From assembly GCA_037349315.1 (NCBI GenBank), contig JBAIAC010000007.1, positions 49,129,001 to 49,193,000 of the forward strand: 64,000 nt of DNA, in the 5' to 3' direction. Each line of letters begins with the position of its first letter. Position 1 is the first letter of the stretch. Positions 33,153 through 44,599 of the stretch are shown piece by piece. Source of the DNA: Chelydra serpentina. Its lineage: Eukaryota; Chordata; Testudines; Chelydridae. The translations under genes and the position numbers were made by a program. Under the pieces are notes generated by a model. It was given only the letters and a program-made list of their open reading frames with translations, did no database searches and had not been told where the DNA came from.

Positions 33153-34306
33153 TTACTCCTGGGGGAATTCTGCACCACTGCACATGCACAGAATTTATAT
33201 CCCCCCACAGATTTCTTTTCTTCCGCACAGAAAAATGACTTTCTGATGGGGAAGCAGAGGGAAGCCACAAGAGTGGTCATGCGACCCTCCTCAGTAATAT
33301 GTTTCAGGTGCCCAGGGAAGCCGCCAGAGAGATAAATCATTGTGGGGCAGGAGACGGAACTGGGGAAGACCCCGCTGGTTGCTCTGACCCTGTGCCGGGC
33401 TCAGCTGCTAGTCCAGGCTGGGGAGGACAGGACTCCCTCTTCCCCTGCATGTCATCAAGGGCCAGGTCAGACACCACCCCCACCCCACCCATCACTTCCT
33501 GCACCCATCGCTCCTCAGCTGCAGGGGGAAGGATCCCTGTATGGGGAGCTGCTCCCCCATCTGCCCAACCCCCGTGCATCCAGACCCCATCATACCCAGA
33601 CCCTCCTGCCAAGCCTCACCTGCCCCTCCACTCAGAAGCCCCCCCCAATGAGTCCCCATGCATCTGGACCACCCCAATGAGTCCCCCTGCATCCAGATCC
33701 TCACCCCACCAAGCCCCAACCAATTGCACCTGGATCCCCACCCCACACCCTCAGTATCTGGACCCCACACTGAGCCCATCACATGCAGACCCCCCTGCTG
33801 AGCTCTAACCCCCTGACTCCCAGTCCCTCCCCCCAGCTGATCCCCAACCACCTCCACCTGGACCCCCCTGTAGAGTCCCATTACCATTGCACCAGAACCC
33901 CCTAACAAGCCCCTGTGCATCCAGAACCCTTCACACCCAGATTCCCCACTGATCCACCTGCACCCAGACTGCCCCACACAGGACCCTCTCAACCCACACT
34001 GGGATCCCCCCATACTAAGCCCGTCCACACTTGGATCCTACCTTGCTGAGCCTACCTGGTGCACCTGGCACAGACAGGCAGGGCCCTGTGGTGTTTCTGG
34101 GGCAGACCTGGTCCTTGCACTGTGTCAGGGTTGGGTCGAGTCTCACCACTGAGTCAGTGTCCGGGGGTAGGTGGAGAGCTGCACAGTGATCTCCGACCTC
34201 TGTGCAGCCAGTGGCCTGTGCTCCCCAATGACATGCTGGAGCCTCCAGAATTTTAAAATGTGCATAGAATTTTTATTTTTTTGGTGCAAAATGCCCTCAG
34301 GAGTAA
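33153..34306. mobile_element. DNA element with TIRs and minisatellite core
   Basis: Left end 'ttactcctgggggaattctg' and 'caccactgcac' are mirrored on the right by 'ggtgcaaaatgccctcagga' and 'gtaa', giving inverted termini of about 30 bp. The left subterminal part (to about 33440) is unique. The core is a C-rich degenerate tandem repeat, and the right subterminal part returns to unique sequence with 'ccagaattttaaaatgtgca'. No transposase. Target duplication not evident. Confidence 0.7.
33440..34045. repeat. Degenerate C-rich minisatellite inside the TIR element
   Basis: Irregular units with recurring 'catccagaccc', 'gcacctggacccc' and 'ccactgagccc' motifs, roughly 20-40 bp apart. The long open frames on both strands (33299-33808 plus, 34028-33492 minus) result from the repeat and lack any domain. 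Confidence 0.7.
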
Positions 34307-34525
34307 ATCATGCAGGAATTCCAGCAAGAAACTAAATGTTCCAAAATTCACTAACACGGTTAAGGTTGACCAGTGGTGCCTCCTGCCTTTCCAGACACTC
34401 AGTAAACCCCTGAAAGGTAAGGTCACTGGAGGATCCATCCTATGCTGTTGTGAAGGCTTGCGGGATTGAGGAACTGTGTGAGCATGCTGATTTAGAATTA
34501 TTTCTGTCATTCAAAATAAATAATT

Positions 34526-34612
34526 CCTGACCTTAGTTTCACTGTGCGACCTCCTGGTCCTTGTTTTATGGGACAGACTAAAAAAAGAAGGACTGATCCG
34601 TTTCATTGTCCT
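34526..34612 (+). repeat. Unknown repeat family, copy 2
   Basis: 'ctgaccttagtttcactgtg' and 'ttgttttatgggacagact' align with 30686-30770. A 147-codon minus-strand frame (34951-34511) covers it and continues upstream. It begins after a TGA without an ATG and has no recognisable domain. Confidence 0.5.
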
Positions 34613-35058
34613 CTTACCTGGCTTAAACAAAAGGGCCTGAAATTCTTTTTCATTCTGTGAGGTGACAAACCCTTTCGCCCAATCAGGCAGAAAATCTGTG
34701 AGTCCAAACTCACTGCATTTCCTGTCTCTTACATAGGGGACAATCTGATCCAAGGTTCTTGCCTTGAGGGATTTCAAATCTAAATTAATTAGGATGTATT
34801 GAAGGCCCTGAAGTTGTAATTTAGCAGGGTGTGAATAATGGATATTATGTGACCTCAGAGTAGTGACCATCTCAACATATTCATTTCCAGCATAAAAATC
34901 CACTGGCAGGTGAGTGAGGTGGCTCAAGAAATCTTTAATGGAATACAAAGGTCATGAATTCAAGTGTGGCTAGTTTGGTAATGGCTGAAAGAAGTTACCT
35001 TCCAAATGTTCTGTGGGTTATGTGAAATGAGTTGTTGAGTTCAGTTCCTAGTTGTCAG

Positions 35059-36180
35059 TGTGACAGGTTGGGGCCACAGAGACCTGCTTGGTGCTGCCAC
35101 CTGGTGTGCCAAGGCTACTTCTGCCCCTGCTTCCAGGCCTTTTCCAGCTTGGGACTCCCGAATCCTGTCTGTTTTGAGCCAGATTCCACTGATCTGCTGC
35201 AAACACAGACCCAGGTCCGAACCAAGTCCACTCACCACTGTAAGGCCCCTGGAAGCGCTCTTGCCTTTGACACCCAGCTGCTCAACTCCAAGGAGGTTCA
35301 AACCTTTAATACATCCGTTTTACCCTGCATAAGGCTTATACAGGGTAAACTCATAAATAGTTTGCCTTCTATTTCAAAGATAGAAAGATATGCACAACTG
35401 TTTGCTTTCCCCAGGTACCAACTCATACTCAAGGAAACTTAATAAGTAAAAAGTGATTTTAATAAGTACAGAAAATAGGATTTAAGTGATGTCAAGTAAT
35501 GACAGACAGAACAAAGTGAATTACTAAATAAAATAAAATAGAACACGCAGTTCTATGTCTAATCACCCTGTGTACAGATAAAAACCTCACTAGGTCCAGT
35601 AAACAGGCTATCTCCCTTCTAGCCTGGGTCCAGCAATCACTCACCCCCCTAATGTCTCTGTCCTTTGTTCAGTCTCTTTCAGGTCTCCTTGGGGGGTGGA
35701 GAGCTTCTTTCTTTAGCCAGCTGAAGACAAAATGGAAGGCCCCTGGGCTTTTATAGTCTTTTTCCCCTCCCTGTGTAACATCCTGTTACCATGGAGTTTT
35801 GGGATCACATGGGCAAGTCACCTGTCCATGCACCCTTCGGCAACCAGCCTAACCAGTTGCATTCCAGACCCGGCCCCAATGTGGATTGGGGTCTGCAACA
35901 TCTTTTGTCTGTTAAGTGCTTGTACTTAGGCAAATTCTTTGCTCCAAAGATGATCCCATGCACTTACAAAGGCTATGTACAAAACCAGCAAATATAAAAC
36001 CAATCTTCATAACTCCAACTACAACAATGATACATACATACAAACAGGAGGAATAAATTCAGTAGGTCATAACTTTCACAGAGATATGTTACATGGCACA
36101 TGTAGCATAAAACATATTCTAGTTACATATATACCTTTATAAGCATCTCCCCATAAAGTTTTATGGGGAACACCGTCACA
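35059..36180 (-). mobile_element. Solo LTR (endogenous retrovirus-like), perfect 5-bp TSD
   Basis: The segment starts 'tgtgacaggttggggcc' and ends 'ggggaacaccgtcaca', so on the minus strand it runs TG...CA with TGTGAC/GTCACA termini. It is bracketed by GTCAG at 35054-35058 and 36181-36185. Reading the minus strand, a TATA-like 'gactataaaagccc' lies near 35745-35760. No internal retroviral genes are attached, so it is a solo LTR. A related copy in opposite orientation is at 51284-52480. Confidence 0.85.
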
Positions 36181-36185
36181 GTCAG

Positions 36186-37122
36186 GTCACATCAAAATTC
36201 ACCATCCCAATTAATACTAATTGGCATCCTCATATACAGTCCTGTCAGAAAGTCCAAGGGCTGAATGAGCATAGAAACTGAATTGCCCATTCAGTTCTAG
36301 AGGTGGTGACTTGAAGTAGCACATTGGTGGGGTGGGAAAGCATTCACTGGCAGTGCCTTCCCTGTTTAGAGAATAATTATAAATCTTCTAGGCCATCAAT
36401 ACAACACTTTTCATGAAGAACAAATGAACCAATCATTTAACTGCTCTGCTGAATTCTGTCAGCCATAGCAGTGCATTCTTTTACAATATCATGCCCCTGG
36501 ACTTTCAGGGAGAGCCTCAAATGTTGAACTTGGTCACACCAGCCCCCTCTCCTTCCCAAACCACATTTCTGCAAATAAAGGAGCATCCTTTACCCTCTAG
36601 CACAAGTTGAAAGCAATGGCATGAAATTGCATCTCTTTGTATGGGCAAAGTACGCTTTGTATGGCCCTTTCCAAATCCATTTTAATTATCAACTAAAACC
36701 TCATTTTGTTAATGTCTGTCAAAATATAGAAATTATAGTTCAGATTTGGTGAAAAGATTTATAAGAGTCAGTGAAGATTTATGACTCAGACTTTCAAGAC
36801 CAGGATACTCAGAGATGTGTTTGCAGATAAGAATGGTGCCATACAGTAGGTCATTGTTTGTTGCAATTGGATGAAGGACTAAAGGTAAAGAGTGGCCTCT
36901 TTAGTTGTGATTCAGAGTTTCAACTGAAAGGGCAAACTTTAGTCATAATGCTAATAGCAGTAAATACATGTCGTGAAAGCATAAGGCATTGTACTTTCCA
37001 ATACTTCTTTAGGGATTGTTGCTCTCTAGCTGGTAGATGTTCCCAGAACATCCTAGATTGGTGCTGTTCTGTCTCTCACTCCACTTCTCACTCCCTCGTC
37101 TATCCTCACCATGCTGCTAGAG
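36186..37122. other. Unassigned DNA
   Basis: No gene or clear repeat recognised between the solo LTR and the hAT fragment. Confidence 0.45.
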
Positions 37123-37285
37123 CAGGGATCAGCAACCTTTGGCCCGCGGCCCGCCAGAGTAAGGCCCCTGGCAGGCCGGGCTGGTTTGTTTACCTGCTGC
37201 GTCCGAAGGTTCGCCGCTCCAGGCCAATGGGGGCTGCGGGAAGAGGTGCGGGCTGAGGGATGTACTGCATGGCCACCAGTGCTCA
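37123..37285 (+). mobile_element. hAT element, left end only
   Basis: Starts with a hAT-type terminus 'cagggatcagcaacctttgg', then 'cccgcggcccgccagagtaa', 'ggccgggctggtttgtttac' and 'aggccaatgggggctgcggg'. It stops near 'gagggatgtactgcatgg' with no matching right terminus, so it is truncated. Confidence 0.75.
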
Positions 37286-37447
37286 TTAATCACAACCGTT
37301 TGCTGCTGCACAATAAACAGCTCATGTTTAGGTGCTGGGATTGTGTTATCAAAGGTAACTCAGTCATCATACTGGCATCCTGCCTACGGCTGGGATCCAG
37401 TCAGCTTTCATAAGCCAGGCAATGTAGGCTTCGGCAGCGGGGTTCAG

Positions 37448-38226
37448 TGTCACACAGTTTCAGGATTAATGGCACCTGTATTTCCCCTCCATTGTCCATC
37501 AAGGGCACCCACTTAAGGTTTTCCGCTCCCAGCAGCACCTCTCTTGGATGGAGAACCAAATCCCCCCCCCCCCCCCCCCGACCAGGATTTTAAGGCTGCA
37601 CAGCCCCTTGCCACCCTCTGTGATATCCCTAGCAAAACAGACTGCCTAAAGGACAGCCCCTTCACTTTGTTTTCTCTCTGCAGACAGGGACAGTGTTTTT
37701 ACCAGTAGTTAATACACCACTTTTCCCAAGCAAGCACATTCAATCTTCAGGTAAAAACATTACAGAGAAAACATAATAAAAACAGATTTAAGCACAGTCA
37801 ACATAACAGGACTCACCCATCAGTCTTATGGGGCCCAAATTGGCCCAAGTCTTTTCAACCCTACCACAAGGGTTGCCTCCCCTCTCCCATGAATAGATGA
37901 TCCTGTCTATCTGCTGGATCAGAAAGAAGGCCTGAGTCAGTTTAAACCCAGCTGGTTTACATCAAAAGCCCTTTCTTTGTCTGTTGGTCTCTGGAAAACC
38001 CAGTTAGAAGCAGAATATGAAGCCTCTGCAGTGGGAGGTACCTCTCTGGAAGTGTTTACAACCTAAGTGATTCATCTTAATCACCCCCACTGTTTTTGGT
38101 TCCTGGAGCTTCCCCCTGGAGTTGCATACAGTCCCTGGCCCATAGTAATACATAAACCATTCATACATTTAGTACATTATGGTCCCCAAAGATATTACAT
38201 GTGGTTGCAATATCCATCACTTGACA
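37448..38226 (-). mobile_element. LTR-like element, antisense
   Basis: Ends 'tgtcacacagtttcagg' and 'ccatcacttgaca' make a TG...CA unit with short inverted termini. It contains an 18-bp C run (37562-37579). No clear target duplication and no attached internal region. Resembles a solo LTR; family uncertain. Confidence 0.55.
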
Positions 38227-38602
38227 GTAGGGTCCAGATTTTGTAAAGAGTTCTGTACATACAATCAGAGCCAAATTAGCAAGAGTGCTCAGCTTCAATT
38301 TAGGCACCAAGGTAAGATGACAGATTTTCAAAAGAACCAATGTACTGGGTGCTGAGCTTTTGAGTCAATCTGGTGATAAGTGTAACAATGGAAGCTTCTG
38401 GAGGCTGAACACTTTTTCAAGTCTGGCCCTCTGCTTATAGAGGACATCCAGGAAAAGCTAGGTGCGTCAGGAAATAGCATTAGTGATTCAGTAGGTGCTA
38501 TTCTTCTGAGTCAGCACTGAGCCAGTTTCCAGCATGTTGTCTGAAGATCACTGTGGTCCATGAGATGCCGTCTGTCTGATGACATAGCACAAAGATCCTG
38601 AG

Positions 38603-39040
38603 TAGAGCTTATTGGAAACTTTCTGATGGAACAGTTTTCTGTCGGAAAATTCCAATTCAACTATATCAAAATGTTCCGTGGGAATGTGTCAATGTCAAAC
38701 TCTTCCAATGGAAGCCAGGCAGGTTTCTTGCCAGTTCTCTGGCAGCCTGCCTGGGGGTCTGCTGCAGAGCCAGGCAGCTCTGGGTTCTCAGGACTTCTAG
38801 GCTCCCTGCTCTGTGTCAGGGAGCTTGGAAGCATGGGTGTTGGACTTCCATGCAGCTCAGACAATCTTATCAATTTTGTTTCAAAAAGTCGACGTAAAAT
38901 GGCATTTTGATTTTTCAAAACAAAATTTTGGAATTCTGTTCTGCAAGAAATATTGAGGTTTTGTTCTGATGTAGAACTATTTTTTAAAAAAAATTCAGTA
39001 TTTCCCATGGAATCGTAATTCCAGATGTCAACCAGTCCTG
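38603..39040. mobile_element. Decayed DNA element with 'agagctxxttgga' type ends
   Basis: Left 'agagcttattggaaactttc' and right 'tgtcaaccagtcctg' resemble the ends of 46850-47274. AT-rich interior with many 'aaaatttt'-type runs. Non-coding. Confidence 0.45.
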
Positions 39041-39374
39041 ACCATATAAGACCGTTAAGGGAGCCTGTGACACTTCATGCAAGAGTGAGTGTGTTAGCCC
39101 AGCATTCCGGCCAAATTCCAGTTTGAGCAATTATATGCTGTCTATCTTTTGGTTTGTTTGCTTTTCAGTTTAATAATTTTTTTCCTGACCACTGTGTAAG
39201 CAAGCATACACAATCCATCATTCTGCCAAACACAGATATAGCACAGTTCAGCTTTGTGTTCAGAGATAACAGTGGTATGTAGATTTTATGGTACAAATCC
39301 TCGCTTACAAAAATACTATGATTTCTATTCCCCAACTGCATTCTAACTTACTAGAGTTAAAGAACCCTATAGAA

Positions 39375-39567
39375 CAAGGGTAGTCAATAGGCGGCCCAGG
39401 GGCCAAATCTAGACCACCAGACACTTTTGAACAGACCCCAAAAATCTTTTTATTTACTTATTGTCATTGGGGTTTTCTTTTTATTATTATTTGGTCTGGA
39501 GTCTGGACCTTGACTATACCTAGACCAAGAAATTTGGACCTTCACAAAAAATTATTGACTACCCCTG
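39375..39567. mobile_element. 193-bp non-autonomous hAT element, perfect 8-bp TSD
   Basis: TIRs 'caagggtagtcaatagg' and 'ttattgactacccctg'; the duplication CTATAGAA at 39367-39374 and 39568-39575 is perfect. The interior 'ggccaaatctagaccaccag' is paired in part with 'ctagaccaagaaatttggac'. No protein. Confidence 0.95.
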
Positions 39568-39783
39568 CTATAGAACGTGATACTAGATAGACACATACTG
39601 AGCCAGAGCCACACCCTCCCAACCCACCCCGTGACCCCAGTGTACTACAGATTGTATCCCTCTGCGTCTGGCGGTGCCAGAGAGAGATTTGCCCTAGGAG
39701 AGGTTACGTGGTGATACTGCTCTCTCCCTTTCTCAGAGGTTGTCAGTGGGCGGCCACTTTAAAATCCAGCTGGTGCTCTAGAG

Positions 39784-40631
39784 CAGGGGTTCTCACAACA
39801 AATTTTTTGGCGGCCTCACAGTGCAGCCACCAAATCTTGCTGGTGGCCACTCTGACCATTTTTCCTCAAATACTTAATTAACTTTAGGAAAAACAAATAA
39901 ATATGCACATATACATGTCCAAATCATGGTAATTTATTTATGTGGGTTATTTTTTTGCGGACTCAGTAATAAAAAACAGTTGTCTCAGTTTTTTGGACCT
40001 AAACAGAATAGAAATACAAATAATGTGCTTTGCATGTTTTGCTTTTTTGGTTTATTTTTTTTCCAGACTTGCCAGCTAGTAAGTCTGCTACTGTGACTAT
40101 TGATAGTTGTATATTTGTTCATATCACTTTTCACAGCAGACATACTCTGCGCCGGCAAGCTGGGGGACAAATTAAGCCCTGGATGGGGAGATAGATGAGA
40201 GGGGCCAGGGGATGGAGGGTTGAAGGAGGCAGCAGGGATCACGGCAATGGTGGGCAGGGTGAGCCCGGGGCTGGAGCACAGCTGCACAGCTGCAAGACCG
40301 GAAGAGGCAGTGGAGGCAGGGGAAACGGTGAGGAGTGTGAGCCCAGGGCCAGAGCCTGAAGCCTGGCAGCTGGGGAATGGAGCCCACCGCTGCACGGCTA
40401 GAGCTTGCCGCCCACCACCCCAGGGCTGAAGCCCAAGCCCCACTGCCCCAGGGATGGTGGAGAACTCACACTGGTTGCCTGCTCCTACAGTGTTTGGGGC
40501 TCCAGAAGTGGGTAGGGACCAGGCTCTGCTGGTGGCCCCAGGGGAGGGTCCACTGCTTCCTCCCATTCCCATAATCACCCAGGAGGCTGTGACGCAAGAA
40601 AAACCCCTGGTGGCCACGTTTGAGAAAGCTG
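39784..40631. mobile_element. 848-bp non-autonomous hAT element, perfect 8-bp TSD
   Basis: Left end 'caggggttctcacaacaaat', right end 'ggccacgtttgagaaagctg'; CTCTAGAG at 39776-39783 and 40632-40639. The left half is AT-rich and the right half GC-rich. The 278-codon minus frame (40821-39985) crosses the boundary and has no transposase motif, so it is not a gene. Confidence 0.92.
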
Positions 40632-40830
40632 CTCTAGAGGAGTCCTGGTGGTGGAGGCTACCCAGGAGATGAGCTGATGGGTGTAGGTCAGTTGACTCTG
40701 GGACCCATGCTGGAGTTGATGTTGCCAAAGACTTTTGCATTGCCATGCTCACATCCCTGAAGAACCTTCCAGCACCAGCCTGGATTTTGCCATCAGAACC
40801 CAATGAGTGAATCTGGCCCACCTTCTAGGT

Positions 40831-41115
40831 CAGGGGTCTCAAACACGCAGGCTGCACACGGCCTGCGGAGTTATTTCCTGCAGCCTGCCATAGGCGCTGA
40901 CTCTATGGGTGCTCCAGGGCTGGAGCACCTATATGGAAAAATTAGTGGGTGCTCCACACCCATGGGCAGCCAAGCTCCCCTCCTCCACCCGCACCACCTC
41001 TTCCTACTCCTCCTCCCCCCCGCGAGCGCGCCGCGTCCCTGCTCCTCCGCCTACCTCCCAGCGCTTCCTGCTGCCAAACAGCTGTTTGCACGCTCCGGGG
41101 GGGGGGGGGCGAGTT
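40831..41115. mobile_element. Compound: hAT left end broken by a second element
   Basis: 'caggggtctcaaacacgcag' begins a hAT element whose right-end type ('gtttgagacccctg') is seen at 56921-56934. At about 40889 it switches to a different repeat, 'cataggcgctgactctatgg' with 'gtgctccagggctggagcac', which has an internal palindrome. A G13 run lies at 41097-41109. Right boundaries unclear. Confidence 0.6.
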
Positions 41116-41467
41116 GCGGGGACACAGCATGCTCAAGGGTTAGATACCTAAGTACCTTTGTTGAACTGGGCCAAAGAGACCGTTTGAAGCACCTGCAGCC
41201 AAGGGGTGAAAGGAACTGCTTTGTTTGTTTGGATTCTTGTTCGGCCTGAGAGGGGAATACTTGTGGTATAACTGGAGAGCTAAACCATGCCATCATCAGA
41301 GAGAGATCATGGACCAGCAGAAAGAAACTGAAGCACAGAAGATGGCAGCTGAGGCAGCAACACAGCTACTGGTGGAAAGGTAAGCGGGACCCTCACACCC
41401 ACTAGCTTATATGCATTCGCCTGTTGAACTCTTATCAGATGTACAAAAGTCAATACATATTAACTCT
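41116..41467 (+). other. Unassigned segment with short exon-like frame
   Basis: An ATG at about 41312 opens 'MDQQKETEAQKMAAEAATQL', followed by LVER and a donor-like 'GAAAG|GTAAGC' near 41383. It could be a first exon, the start of a retroelement gag, or chance. I do not recognise it. Confidence 0.25.
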
Positions 41468-41745
41468 GAAGGTACATCTACACTACAATTAAACACCTGC
41501 GGCTGGCCCGCATCAGCTGACTTGGGTTGTGGAGCTGTAAAATTGCAGTGTAGATGTTTGGGCTCAGGCTGGAGCCTGAGCTCTAGTACACTCTCCCTTT
41601 CGGGGGGGGGGGGGGGGGGTCTCAGAGGTTGGACTCCAACCCGAGCGTCTACACCACAATTCTATAGCCCACAGCCCAATCCCTACAAGCCCAAGTCAGC
41701 TGACCTGGGCCAGCCATTGGTGTTTAATTGCTGTGTACTTTGGCT
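41468..41745. mobile_element. Large palindromic DNA element
   Basis: Left 'gaaggtacatctacactaca' and 'attaaacacctgcggctggc' mirror the right 'gggccagccattggtgttta' and 'attgctgtgtac'. The centre has 'gggctcaggctggagcctga', then an 18-bp G run (41602-41619). It folds as one long imperfect hairpin and lacks any gene. Confidence 0.8.
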
Positions 41746-41930
41746 GTCCAGTTGTCTCAGGAAACATCCAAATTCTTTGTATAATCAAAGTTTTAGATAA
41801 AAAATATTGGTGTTAGAGGACAGAAAACAGAATTAGATAGGGTTTGTATGTATACCAGTAAATAAAAGAAACCCAATTAGGGGTAGAAAGTATCACTGAA
41901 AACTGCAGAGAAAAAAATCCTTGTTCATAG

Positions 41931-42227
41931 AATCATAGAATCATAGAATCTCAGGGTTGGAAGGGACCTCAGGAGGTCATCTAGTCCAACCCCCTGCTCA
42001 AAGCAGGACCAACCCCAACTAGATCATCCCAGCCAGGGCTTTGTCAAGCCTGACCTTAAAAACCTCTAAGGAAGGAGATTCCACCACCTCCCTAGGTAAC
42101 CCATTCCAGTGCTTCACCACCCTACTAGTGAAAAAGTTTTTCCTAATATCCAACCTAAACCTCCCCCTCTGCAACTTGAGACCATTACTCCTTGTTCTGT
42201 CAACTTGAGACCATTACTCCTTGTTCT
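41931..42227 (-). mobile_element. CR1 LINE 3' end, antisense, young subfamily
   Basis: The plus strand begins with 'tcatagaatcatagaatcat', the reverse of the CR1 tail, then 'aagggacctcaggaggtcat', continuing into the reverse complement of the ORF2 C-terminus ('[17 protein letters not shown]' region). Same subfamily as copies A and B. A 27-bp segment is duplicated at its 5' end (42172-42198 and 42201-42227). Confidence 0.92.
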
Positions 42228-42229
42228 TG

Positions 42230-44599
42230 TTTCTTATGCATGAAGATTCATATGGGGGGTGTGGCGAAAGGTCCCAATTCAATAATGTTGTTTGACGTTA
42301 AAAATCATCTGGGATGGAGAACAGAGCAAAGATCTTCCAAAAGGCTTGTGATGCATCCCGTGTAGATTCACATGCATTAAATTAATCTACATAAAATTCT
42401 GCAAAGGGCTGCCACGTAGTCTCATTATTGCTCTACTAATTTAATCTAACAATATACATTTCAGTGGTAGTGAATCAGTTCTTATACATTATATATATAA
42501 TGTTGTGGGACATTCTGTATCAAAGGTGCTATACAAAATTAAGTCATTATCAATGTCAACTCTAATGATAAAGTAGCATACTATCATCCTATTGGTTAAA
42601 AGGACTTTTTCCCCCAATTAAAATTTTTTTTTGTTCTGAAGTTTTCTGACAGCATTCACACCTACAGTAAATTGTGACTGGAATGACACCTTGCTCATCT
42701 GAATCAGATTGGAACTCTAGAAGTAGTTTGCCCATACAGACAAAAAAATCAAACACATTCATGTGCATGTACAGACAAAAATTATATATAGAAAAATGAG
42801 AAGAATTACCGTGTCCAGTGTAAATGGACAATACATACTGTATATAAAGTTTGTGGTGTCTACCCCAACAAATAAATGAAGTAATATGATATGCTTCAGT
42901 CGTTCTAACGTCTTTCAGATCTTATACATATTCAAGGATGTCTCTGGGGCTTTTTTAAAAAAGCAAAAGGAGTAATTATCTAAAGTGATTCTCACTTCCA
43001 ATGAAAATATTTCTAGTTTTCAGCTCAAGCAACTAACTACACTGGTAAATAAAGCCTGTTCCTTATTTAAAATAGGCCTTATTCTGTAGGCTCCCAAACA
43101 TGTATTTTAAAGAAATATACATACTCTATACATGATTGAATTTATGTACATATCATCTGGGAGTCTTAATTTGGCAGAATATGATAATAGTGCAATATAA
43201 AAGCCTCTACGTTTTCTGAAAATAAGACTCCCTGTGAAATAGCAGCTCAGGTGTAAGATGTGTGTCTGTGTGTGTTTGACAGAGATGCATGTGTATTTCA
43301 GAGAATGAAAATCAGAATCAAAATTATTTGAGAATGTTTCTTTGAGTAGCTTGTGTCATTTCACCAGAACACAAGTACTGTAATAGCAAAAGAACAACAT
43401 TGAGTTATAATGATAGCTAAATGACTTGATTATATTTCATAAAATCCTGTGTGATGGTGACATTCATTGTAAAACTGCTAACAGTTTTTGAATTTTTTGT
43501 TTTTGTTTTTTGCAACAGTTTCCAGTACCAGTAAATCCTGGTGACGGGTATTTTTACACTTCTCCCACTGAGCACCCCCCCACAAAAAAGAGAAAAAACA
43601 ATCTACACACTGTGCAAAGTTTAAAACTCACCCCCTTGCTGGGGTTTGGCTTTATTAGCAAATAAATTAACACTAGAATAACAAGATGCATCTCAAACCT
43701 TTTCCTCGGTTTGAGTACTCCTAGGGTTCCTGCTGAAGGACTGCCCAGCCCACACTCTGTATCCTCACTTAGTGGAGGCACCCATGTGTCCCCTATATTC
43801 AAGTGAAGTGATGAGTCATCTGCCTGAGTGAGTCAACAGGACCTATTTAACCCTTTCCCAAGAGGACCAGCCCTCAAAGGGCAGAGTTTCAGGCAAACAG
43901 TGCCAGACTGTCTTTTTTCTATGGGCACTTAGAGATAATGCAAATACTAATACTTTAGTTGAGGCTAGTCGCACCACCTATTATTAATAGGTTGCCCAAC
44001 ACTTCTCATTGTAAAAGCCTGTTTTCAGTTAATTATACCTTTGCCAAACTTTACCAGTTTGAGCTAAAATTGTCCATGCCAGGTGTCTACCTCAGGCTGA
44101 TGTTTTATGGAAAATTTTGGCAAAACCACTTCAGTGGTTTCCAAGAAGAGGGTAGAGGGGAAAAAATGGGTTTTTTTGCCCATGTTAAAAAATTCTGTTG
44201 ACCTTTTCTCAGATGCTCCAGCACCCCCATGCTTTGGAGCAGGGACTTGAAATTTGGCAAATGGGGTGGCCTTTGTGTCAGGGATGTGACTTTTACCATC
44301 CTATGAAAATCTGCCAAAATTTAGCCCAGTTATAAGCCTTTGAAAAATCAGTTTGCATGTGTTCACTAGACACTTGCTAGAGATTCAGAGCTAAATTCAC
44401 CGAAGATTCTGTCCATACTGGGCATGCTCAAGTTCAGGAGTAAGCAGGATTTTCCCTGGTACTGCAGCGCTGGGCGCACTGTGTTTGGGTCTGGGGACTG
44501 GAACTAAAAGCAGGAACCTGTTTCTACTGTGCTGTCAGTGTTTCCCCTGCTGACACCCAGGCAATGCAGAGAGGGAAGCTGCCTAATTCAAATGCATAG
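42230..44599. other. Unassigned AT-rich DNA
   Basis: No gene seen. Contains a TATATA tract near 42490 and a TG-rich tract near 43258-43276. The 44.1-44.35 kb portion ('ggaaaattttggcaaaacca', 'tctgccaaaatttagccca') may be a decayed inverted-repeat element. Confidence 0.4.

Noticed and set aside
33299..34028. Long Pro/Thr-rich and Gly-rich frames on opposite strands
   Set aside because: Products of the C-rich minisatellite, with no conserved domain.
34511..34951. 147-codon minus-strand open frame near the 34.5-kb repeat
   Set aside because: It opens after a TGA with no ATG and shows no domain. Frames of this length are expected a few times by chance in 64 kb.
39985..40821. 278-codon minus-strand frame
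   Set aside because: Crosses the end of an 848-bp hAT element into its flank and has no domain; its Ser/Pro richness follows base composition.
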